Virus record (IMG/VR): IMGVR_UViG_3300045999_007893 | Span: 1 to 21,092 of that record | DNA length: 21,092 nucleotides | Origin: a virus | Reading direction: 5' to 3' (one strand) | Part shown: one piece after another, positions 15,877-21,092 of the stretch | Numbering within the stretch: the first letter of the stretch is position 1 | Layout of the letters: every line of letters begins with the position of its first letter | Translations under genes and position numbers: made by a program | Notes under the pieces: generated by a model | What the model saw: only the letters and a program-made list of their open reading frames with translations | Told to the model about the DNA's origin: nothing | Database searches by the model: none

Positions 15877-16776
15877 GTGGCTGATGAACTATTTGCGATT
15901 GAGCCGGCAGACCGCCGTCCGTTCAATGACCTGATCGACTGGTGGCAGCGGGTTGCTGTCAATGGTCCACAGTTCGTGGGCGGTGGCGGTGTCGAGGCCG
16001 TGCCGCTGATGATTCTGCGAGCGCCTGAGGGCTGGACTCTCGGGCGCTACGCTCCGATGGTTGTTGATCCTCTCTACCCCTACAGTTACGACGTGTGCCT
16101 GATTGGCTACCCAGCCGCCTACAACGCGGGGCAGGTCCAGCCGGGCACGTTCAAGGTGGCGTGGAATGACGTGGAGTCTGACCCGATTCCATTCAACGCG
16201 ACCGCGGTCCAATTCCGGGCCGCTCTCCCGCAACCGCTCCGCGACATCTGCAAAGTGACGGGCGGGACCATCACAGACACAATCAGCGGGACTGGCGAAA
16301 CGTACTACCCGGGCCGGTGGTTCGTTTCCCTTCCAGAACGATTCACAGGCCTGACAGCCCTTCCCCTCACCACTGGCACATTGGACACGGTGGTTCTGCG
16401 GGTGTCGGAATCGCCGCTCTCGGTGGCTCCGCTGGTGTTCCCATGCTGGTGCCTCGTCAATCGCACCACATCGCCCAGAATTGCCGCTGGTGCTCTCGGG
16501 CTGGGGTGGTTCACCCAGAATATCGGGCTAATGATTGGGGCCGTTGAGCCGCGAATTTACGAGGAATACAGTGGGATCATCTACCAGCCCACAACGACCA
16601 CGACCGCCGCTCCGACGGGGCCGACCACAACCACGACCGCGGGACCGACAACAACCACCACGGCCGGACCTGCGACCACGACCACCACAGCTCCAACAAC
16701 CACAACCACAACGACAGCCAATCCGACAACCACGACCACATTCGGATTCAGCACAGCACCGCCGGAAACGCCATGA
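15877..16776 (+). CDS. Adhesin/fibre-like protein with C-terminal mucin-like Thr array (299 aa)
   Basis: The GTG at 15877 is preferred (GGGGG ends 6 nt upstream); a TTG at 15874 would add one residue. The globular part is about 237 aa and contains one copy of the module found in the preceding protein (QPGTFKVAWNDVESDPIPFN, residues about 87-106, with a following Ala/Arg helix). The last 60 residues are a Thr/Pro/Ala/Gly array of PTTTTTAAP and TTTTTAGP type units, like a mucin domain, ending in GFSTAPPETP. The stop overlaps the start of the first glycosyltransferase gene in ATGA, so the two are probably translated together. Likely a surface-exposed tail appendage. Confidence 0.7.
   Translation: MADELFAIEPADRRPFNDLIDWWQRVAVNGPQFVGGGGVEAVPLMILRAPEGWTLGRYAPMVVDPLYPYSYDVCLIGYPAAYNAGQVQPGTFKVAWNDVESDPIPFNATAVQFRAALPQPLRDICKVTGGTITDTISGTGETYYPGRWFVSLPERFTGLTALPLTTGTLDTVVLRVSESPLSVAPLVFPCWCLVNRTTSPRIAAGALGLGWFTQNIGLMIGAVEPRIYEEYSGIIYQPTTTTTAAPTGPTTTTTAGPTTTTTAGPATTTTTAPTTTTTTTANPTTTTTFGFSTAPPETP
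16588..16740 (+). repeat. Tandem Thr-rich array (TTTTT with AAP/AGP/AP/ANP spacers)
   Basis: About six units of four to seven Thr codons, separated by Ala-Ala-Pro, Ala-Gly-Pro and similar spacers. Thr codons are a mixture of ACG, ACC and ACA in varied order, so selection seems to act on the protein rather than on an exact DNA repeat. The coding strand is almost free of T across 150 bases. Confidence 0.9.
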
Positions 16777-17699
16777 AACTGACAATCGGGTTCGCCACGC
16801 ATAACGATTTTGACGGACTGTATTTTTCGGTCAACGCCCTTCGCCTCTATCACGCGTGCATGATGAGCGATGTTGAATTGATCGTAATCGACAACGCTCC
16901 GGACTCACCTTGTGGGCAGCGGGCAAAAGGGCTCTTCGACCACATCAACGCCGGGATCCGCAGTGGGCAGCCGGGACATCCGTTTTCCGCTCGGTGGATT
17001 CCGTTTGGCGAGATCCAAGGCACCTCGGCACCGCGGGACAGGATCTTCCGCGAGGCCGCTGGGGACGCTGTGCTGGTGATGGATTCGCACGTCATGCTGG
17101 TGCCCGGGGCGGTCGAAAGGCTGCTGACGTTTTACCGCAGCAATCCAGACTGCAAAGACCTGCTTTCCGGGCCGCTCCTGCTGGACAGTCACGCGACAGT
17201 CTACACGCATTTCACGGACGTCTGGCGTGATGGCATGTGGGGAACGTGGGGCATCGACGAACGCGGGCGGGACATCTTGGCGGAACCATTTTCAATCCCG
17301 GCGATGGGCCTCGGATTGTTTACCTGCCGAAAAGACGCGTGGCTCGGATTCAATCCGCATTTCCGCGAGTTCGGCGGGGAGGAGTGGTACATCCACGAGA
17401 AGTTCCGGAAGGCTGGCCACGATTGCAAGTGCCTGCCGTTCCTCCGATGGCAACACCGATTCGGGGATCCGGTTGGCGGGCGAAAATCGCCGCTCTCGCT
17501 GCATGGCAAAGTGCGCAACTACATGCTGGGACATCAGGAACTCGGGCTGAGTCTCGAGCGCCTTCGCAATCACTACGTTTACGGCATCAACGAAGACACA
17601 GGGCTGGCTGAATCCCGCGACGGGCGATTGGCGTCTGCACAGTTTGCCACGTTGGCCAGTAATCCAGTTGCCTACCCTGCCCTCTCATTGTTCTGCTGA
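16773..17699 (+). CDS. Glycosyltransferase, GT-A fold, polypeptide GalNAc-transferase-like (308 aa)
   Basis: The first 50 residues are the nucleotide-sugar-binding half of a GT-A enzyme (TIGFATHN, later VELIVIDNAP). The metal-binding motif is D104-S105-H106 in LVMDSH, which equals the DxH seen in polypeptide N-acetylgalactosaminyltransferases rather than the more usual DxD. Further on, FGGEEWYIHEKFRKAGHDCK (G201-G202-E203-E204) and then WQH (H228) resemble the acceptor-side GGEN...S.R.W.CGG and VGH motifs of the same group. The start overlaps the stop of the Thr-array gene by 4 nt. It likely transfers a sugar to Ser or Thr of protein, possibly to the neighbouring Thr tags. The donor sugar cannot be read from sequence. 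It could also be a general GT2 enzyme acting on a glycan. Confidence 0.8.
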   Translation: MKLTIGFATHNDFDGLYFSVNALRLYHACMMSDVELIVIDNAPDSPCGQRAKGLFDHINAGIRSGQPGHPFSARWIPFGEIQGTSAPRDRIFREAAGDAVLVMDSHVMLVPGAVERLLTFYRSNPDCKDLLSGPLLLDSHATVYTHFTDVWRDGMWGTWGIDERGRDILAEPFSIPAMGLGLFTCRKDAWLGFNPHFREFGGEEWYIHEKFRKAGHDCKCLPFLRWQHRFGDPVGGRKSPLSLHGKVRNYMLGHQELGLSLERLRNHYVYGINEDTGLAESRDGRLASAQFATLASNPVAYPALSLFC

Positions 17700-17706
17700 G
17701 GCCTTC

Positions 17707-18363
17707 ATGAAAATCCCAGCCTTCATCACATCCCGCGACCTCATGTCTGCCGTTGATATGGCGGAAAAGTTGCGGTCATGTCGTGGCATCAGTAGCGTGT
17801 GGATTATCGACTGTGGGAGCACGTACAAGCCACTTCTGGAAGCGTACTGCAAACTCAGCGGAGGGATCGCGGTTTCGTACGGGCCGAACGATGGCTGCCG
17901 GGCATACTGGCAGCGATTTGGGACACTGAACCAACCGCCGTTCTATCTGGTCACTGACGGAGATCTGGATATCAGCCACTGGGCCGGGGACGAAATCGAC
18001 ATCATGCTGGACCGGCTACGAAGCCAGCAACACCTCATCAAAGTTGGGTCTGCCCTGAAACTCTCCGACCTGCCCGACACGGAGCTGGGCCGCAAGGCCG
18101 TTGCCCACGAAAAACAATTCTGGCAGGACCAGACCGCGGAAGGATTCTTCGCGGCGGACATCGACACCACGCTGGCCATTTACCGCACACCAGACTGGCG
18201 TGGATACTATCCGGCCGAACGGTGCACCAAAGCCACTGCCCGACACCTGCCGTGGTATCTGGACGTCAATAATCTGCCCCCGGATCACGCGCACTATTTG
18301 AGCCGCGAGGACCACCAAGCCGGAACCCACTGGAGTGAAATGCTGCGATGCGAGCAAAACTGA
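17707..18363 (+). CDS. Glycosyltransferase-like protein, second of three (218 aa)
   Basis: The open frame extends upstream to 17644, but the ATG at 17707 is preferred: GAGG lies 5 nt upstream and the domain begins at once (MKIPAFITSRDLMSAVDMAE). Residues 84-88 are DGDLD in FYLVTDGDLDIS, the likely metal- and nucleotide-binding acidic motif. A second acidic set, ADIDTT (D151, D153), and a TARHLPWYLD segment near the end match a family of small GT-A-like proteins also found in phages and cyanobacteria, recognised by their ARHLPWY and THW ends. At 218 aa it is compact. Substrate unknown. The 3' end overlaps the next gene by 16 nt. Confidence 0.75.
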   Translation: MKIPAFITSRDLMSAVDMAEKLRSCRGISSVWIIDCGSTYKPLLEAYCKLSGGIAVSYGPNDGCRAYWQRFGTLNQPPFYLVTDGDLDISHWAGDEIDIMLDRLRSQQHLIKVGSALKLSDLPDTELGRKAVAHEKQFWQDQTAEGFFAADIDTTLAIYRTPDWRGYYPAERCTKATARHLPWYLDVNNLPPDHAHYLSREDHQAGTHWSEMLRCEQN

Positions 18364-19109
18364 AACTGCCCCACGTCACATGGATCACTCCGACCTATTG
18401 CCGGCCGCAGACGCTGCCGAATCTGATTGCCTGTTTTCTCGCGCAACGATACCCAGCCGATCGGCTACGGTTGGTCATTCTGGACGATGCGGATCAATAC
18501 GGGCCGGATTGCAACGGGGATCGGTGGCAGGTGGTTTCGGTTGCTGAGCGATATCCCAGCCTTCCGGCAAAATTCAACGCACTGGCCAGCCTATTTGTGC
18601 CGCGCGAATTTGATGACATCCTGATCGTGGCGGAGGATGACGATTCGTTTCTCCCAGAGCACACCATGGCCCACGTTGACGCTCTGTTCGATGGCGATTT
18701 CTCAAAACCCTCACGCGTCCGCAGTGATTACGGGTGCACCACGCTCGGAGAGTGTATTGAGGAGGCAGCCGACGGCCGCTTCCATGGCTCAATCGCATTC
18801 CGCCGCAGCCACTTTGAGGAGCGGGGCGGATGGCCGGAGACTGACGCCGCCAATTTTGATCAGCAGATGCTGAGCCACTTCGCCGCCTCGGGCAGGACGG
18901 TCGACCCATGCGAGTTTGCTGAGCCGCAATACGTTTTCAGGTGGCACACCAACCAGTATCATGGGCAATCACTGGCCAGCGGTTCCGGTGACACTGAGTG
19001 GTACCGAAATCACGAGGTGCAGAGACTGGCACGCCGGAAGGTTGAGACGATCGTTCCACAATTGGATCCGTATACGCAGGCACTGTATGCACGCCTCAAC
19101 TATCTGTAA
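18348..19109 (+). CDS. Glycosyltransferase family 2-like protein, third of three (253 aa)
   Basis: The N-terminus is a classical GT2 start (VTWITPTYCRP, then LRLVILDDAD), followed by an acidic motif E96-D97-D98-D99 in LIVAEDDDSF. HGSIAFRRSHFEERGGWPE resembles the acceptor-side part of GT2 enzymes, in which a Gly-Ser or Gly-Gly precedes a region of acidic and aromatic residues. The length is normal for a stand-alone GT2 domain. It overlaps the preceding gene by 16 nt and the next by 23 nt, so the cassette is a single operon. With the two upstream enzymes it could build a short glycan step by step. Confidence 0.82.
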   Translation: MRAKLKLPHVTWITPTYCRPQTLPNLIACFLAQRYPADRLRLVILDDADQYGPDCNGDRWQVVSVAERYPSLPAKFNALASLFVPREFDDILIVAEDDDSFLPEHTMAHVDALFDGDFSKPSRVRSDYGCTTLGECIEEAADGRFHGSIAFRRSHFEERGGWPETDAANFDQQMLSHFAASGRTVDPCEFAEPQYVFRWHTNQYHGQSLASGSGDTEWYRNHEVQRLARRKVETIVPQLDPYTQALYARLNYL

Positions 19110-19815
19110 TCCGTGGAACCCAATGCCGGGCTGGCTGCACCCTGGGGCGCTCGATGACCCAATGGCCCCGGCGATTGATTTGACCAATCGTGGATGCTTC
19201 GATGCGATCGGGGTCCCGTATACGTTCGGCGTGTATCAGGGCGGTGAACTGATTGACGTCTGCCTGAGGATTCTGCAGACGACTGGATTTCTGGCCTCGT
19301 ACGCCGATCAGCAGCTGTTGGAGCAACTCATCGCAACTGAGGGGCCGGAGAAGGGGCGAAGGATTTTCAATGATCTGTACAACTGGCAATTCTGCACGCG
19401 CCGCAACCAATCCGCCTCAGCTGGTGAGCTTCCGGGCTTCTACTGGTTTGGCAGTGGCCGCGAGCATCCCAGATGGACCGGCAAGGTGTTCACAATTCAG
19501 GCCAACGAATACCTGCCGCCAGGTGCCTCGTTTGCTGAGCCGCCGGCCGAAGCTGTAATCACGAGCCGCACGAACATCACGCAGGGTGACGACCTGCGGC
19601 GGTGGTCACTATTCCCGCGGTCTGCTCCGCAGTCCATTGACCCGCCAACGCCATACGACGTCTGGCAATCATACGACGCAGAGCCGGGCAACACTGGTGG
19701 CATGCCTGCAGACGTCTACCGAAGCGGCGTTTTCCCGTTTCCCGGGGTGATTCTGTGGGGCTGCAGCGCGGGAAACTACATGCAGCCGATTGAGCTACGC
19801 CCGATCCAGCAGTGA
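19087..19815 (+). CDS. Hypothetical protein downstream of the glycosyltransferases (242 aa)
   Basis: The open frame begins far upstream at 18916 inside the previous gene. The ATG at 19087 with CAGG 6 nt before it is the likely start; ATG 19123 is an alternative. The protein is rich in Pro, Trp, Tyr and Gly with no signal peptide or membrane segment. Residues 90-110 (YNWQFCTRRNQSASAG) and the end (VILWGCSAGNYMQPIELRP) are distinctive, but no family is recognised. As the last gene of this run it may be a tail or baseplate component or an accessory to glycan addition. Confidence 0.6.
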   Translation: MHASTICNPWNPMPGWLHPGALDDPMAPAIDLTNRGCFDAIGVPYTFGVYQGGELIDVCLRILQTTGFLASYADQQLLEQLIATEGPEKGRRIFNDLYNWQFCTRRNQSASAGELPGFYWFGSGREHPRWTGKVFTIQANEYLPPGASFAEPPAEAVITSRTNITQGDDLRRWSLFPRSAPQSIDPPTPYDVWQSYDAEPGNTGGMPADVYRSGVFPFPGVILWGCSAGNYMQPIELRPIQQ

Positions 19816-19991
19816 AAACCCTGCATTTCTGGAAGTTTGACGAATTTTCAGAAAACTCAGGAAAGTGAGATTGTTTTCCCGGTCGATTGGATTACTATTC
19901 CCCGTGTCGACGCAAGACGGTGCGAACGACAAGGTGACGAGCAACGCCGCGAGCCACGCGGCAAACAACAATCCACGAAGGGATTACGACG
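19816..19991 (+). other. Intergenic region with a possible promoter
   Basis: This 176-nt gap is among the longest non-coding stretches in the window. It holds a weak sigma-70-like pair, TTGTTT (19871-19876) and TACTAT (19893-19898), spaced 16 nt, upstream of the 112-aa gene. A short open frame at 19865-20047 is judged spurious. No strong stem-loop was seen. Confidence 0.3.
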
Positions 19992-20330
19992 ATGAGCGAC
20001 GAAACACAGGCAATTTACGGCGATCTGTGCGACTACAACACTGGTGACGTGATTCGACCAGCGACGGCGATTGAGGCCGAAGAATCATCCACGCAGTCCG
20101 GTGACGAGGGTGTGATCGTAGTCGATGGTCGCGATTGCTATGTGGAAGGCCCAGTGGTGGTGATGGGCAGAATCATCCAGCGAGACAACAGCGGAGTCGG
20201 TCACAATTGGCGAACGATCAGCGGAACGATATCGCCAAGCGTCGCAGAGGAACTGGCTGGTGAAATTGCGGAGTCATTGGACAGCGGAATGGCTCGCATC
20301 GGCGGTGTGTGGTATCGCTGGGGTTACTGA
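19992..20330 (+). CDS. Small hypothetical protein in its own transcription unit (112 aa)
   Basis: The start is preceded by GAAGGGA at a suitable distance. The protein is acidic with alternating beta-like segments (VIVVDGRDCYVEGPVVVMG) and a helix near the end (SVAEELAGEIAESL), then a Gly/Trp-rich C-terminus (IGGVWYRWGY). It has no signal peptide or membrane segment, and no family is recognised. It has a 176-nt leader before it and an intrinsic terminator 13 nt after it, which suggests expression apart from the tail operon, as in phage morons. Confidence 0.65.
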   Translation: MSDETQAIYGDLCDYNTGDVIRPATAIEAEESSTQSGDEGVIVVDGRDCYVEGPVVVMGRIIQRDNSGVGHNWRTISGTISPSVAEELAGEIAESLDSGMARIGGVWYRWGY

Positions 20331-20343
20331 TTCACACGAACAC

Positions 20344-20374
20344 AAACCCCGCCGGATCGGCTGGCGGGGGTTTT
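20344..20374 (+). terminator. Intrinsic terminator after the 112-aa gene
   Basis: AAACCCCGCC (20344-20353) pairs with GGCGGGGGTTT (from 20363, one G bulged), with a 9-nt loop between and TTTT at 20371-20374. Confidence 0.75.
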
Positions 20375-20402
20375 CTGACACAACACACACAAGGGGACTT
20401 CC

Positions 20403-20966
20403 ATGCGATTTTTTCGGTTACTCTCAGACTGGGCATTTACTCGACTGTTTTGGTTTTGTGTGCTGGCATCGTCAGCACAAGCCGACGTGATTTTGTGGGG
20501 GCAAGGCGGCAACGATCCGCCGCGCGACAACACACCATATCTGATTCGTCCGGGTGAGTCGCGGACCCAGCCATTTTGGATTGATAAGCGTTTTCGGATC
20601 AACGACCTCCGGCTGCAGGTCCAGGACAATCCGCTGAGCAGCGGGACGGGCCGAGTAACTGTCTGGCTGTCTGGCGAGTCGATCTATTCTGGTCCCGCTG
20701 TCACGCGGTTGACTGGGCTGGCTCGTGAATTGCCGGGAGGCTGGCATCACCTGACGGTCACGGGGCTGGAGAATCAAAGCCAGTGGGTGGGTAGTGCTGG
20801 GAATGCAGTGGATAGCCAGTTCGGCATACAGGACGCGCCGGGGCTGAATTTACAGGTGATTGGCGTGTCATTGGTTCCGGAGCCGGAGTTTGTGGTGTTG
20901 CTGCTGGTATGCTGTGCGGCTGGGATTTTTTGTGCATGGAGGGCAAGCCGTGGCGACAAGACTTAA
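20403..20966 (+). CDS. Secreted protein with signal peptide and PEP-CTERM-type sorting signal (187 aa)
   Basis: AAGGGGA (20391-20397) precedes the ATG. Residues 1-27 are a signal peptide (Arg near the start, hydrophobic core, ASSAQA cleavage end). The mature part is beta-rich with a conserved-looking LTGLARELPGGWHHLTVTG segment. The C-terminus is VPEP (158-161), then a hydrophobic helix (about 163-180), then basic RASR, which is the layout of the PEP-CTERM/exosortase sorting signal. Such proteins are exported and processed by host exosortase in planctomycetes and other bacteria. It may modify the host envelope, or it may be a host gene flanking a prophage. The next gene begins inside its end. 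Confidence 0.75.
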   Translation: MRFFRLLSDWAFTRLFWFCVLASSAQADVILWGQGGNDPPRDNTPYLIRPGESRTQPFWIDKRFRINDLRLQVQDNPLSSGTGRVTVWLSGESIYSGPAVTRLTGLARELPGGWHHLTVTGLENQSQWVGSAGNAVDSQFGIQDAPGLNLQVIGVSLVPEPEFVVLLLVCCAAGIFCAWRASRGDKT

Positions 20967-21092
20967 CTGCCTGATCTATGCCGCCGAAGTGGTTGGCGGT
21001 GCGGTGCTGGTGGCCTGCATCAGTTTTTATTTGTGGTGGCTCCTCTGCCGATTTTTGAGCCACGAATTCAACAAGCGATTCCCAATGATCTC
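20950..21092 (+). CDS. Partial membrane protein running off the window
   Basis: The GTG at 20950 has GGAGGG (20938-20943) 6 nt upstream and overlaps the preceding gene by 17 nt. The 47 visible residues contain one strong transmembrane segment (VVGGAVLVACISFYLWWLL), then a Cys-Arg-Phe and a basic stretch. The frame is open to the window edge. A small membrane protein near the end of a late operon could be a holin or spanin partner, but the sequence is too short to say. Confidence 0.6.
   Translation, partial: MATRLNCLIYAAEVVGGAVLVACISFYLWWLLCRFLSHEFNKRFPMI

Noticed and set aside
16588-16740. Thr array as a CRISPR-like or regulatory DNA repeat
   Set aside because: Units are unequal, in frame and codon-varied, with no spacers of constant length; it is protein-coding.
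17644-17706. Upstream extension of the second glycosyltransferase
   Set aside because: It overlaps the end of the previous gene, while the ATG at 17707 has GAGG in place and begins the domain.
18916-19086. Upstream extension of the 242-aa unknown protein
   Set aside because: It lies within the third glycosyltransferase in another frame; the later ATG is more sensible.
19865-20047. Short open frame (60 aa) in the leader and start of the 112-aa gene
   Set aside because: Overlaps the better-supported gene, no family features, and basic random-looking composition.

Overview
The window reads as the late structural gene block of a tailed, probably siphovirus-like bacteriophage or prophage. All confidently called genes lie on the + strand, closely packed and often translationally coupled by ATGA-type overlaps. 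The likely host is a planctomycete or a close relative. This is inferred from the moderately high G+C, the PEP-CTERM-type sorting signal at the 3' end, the Thr-rich TTTTTAAP-style tails and the repeated GTF-LT-NG adhesin modules. No integrase, repressor or att site is visible, so phage and prophage cannot be told apart. No tRNA, rRNA, CRISPR array or insertion sequence was seen.

Layout: (a) 98-2594, DNA packaging: a small-terminase-like gene with a long out-of-frame overlap into the large terminase. (b) 2591-2972, two small genes (a zinc ribbon and an unknown). (c) 2976-7383, head: lambda-type portal, a fused prohead protease and Mu gpT-like major capsid protein, a small unknown, and a small decoration-like protein ending in PTTTTAAP. 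An intrinsic terminator at 7413-7452 closes this block. (d) 7464-11984, head-tail joining and tail: connector-like protein, HK97 gp10-like protein, tail tube, a small unknown, a tail assembly chaperone whose conserved C-terminal half is in the -1 frame and so implies programmed frameshifting, and the tape measure. (e) 11984-16776, distal tail: one unknown protein and two adhesin or fibre-like proteins sharing a repeated module, the second ending in a mucin-like Thr array. (f) 16773-19109, three consecutive glycosyltransferases, the first with a DSH motif and other features like polypeptide GalNAc-transferases. (g) 19087-19815, an unknown protein. (h) 19816-20374, a small gene with its own leader and terminator. 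(i) 20403-21092, a secreted PEP-CTERM-type protein coupled to a membrane protein that runs off the window.

The most interesting reading is that groups c-f form a phage-encoded protein O-glycosylation system. Four structural proteins (decoration-like, tail tube, two fibre-like) carry TTTT or TTTTTAAP segments, three of them at the extreme C-terminus. The gene carrying the largest Thr array overlaps the first of the three glycosyltransferases by 4 nt. The enzymes may glycosylate these tags on the virion. This is inference from motif and context and was not tested.
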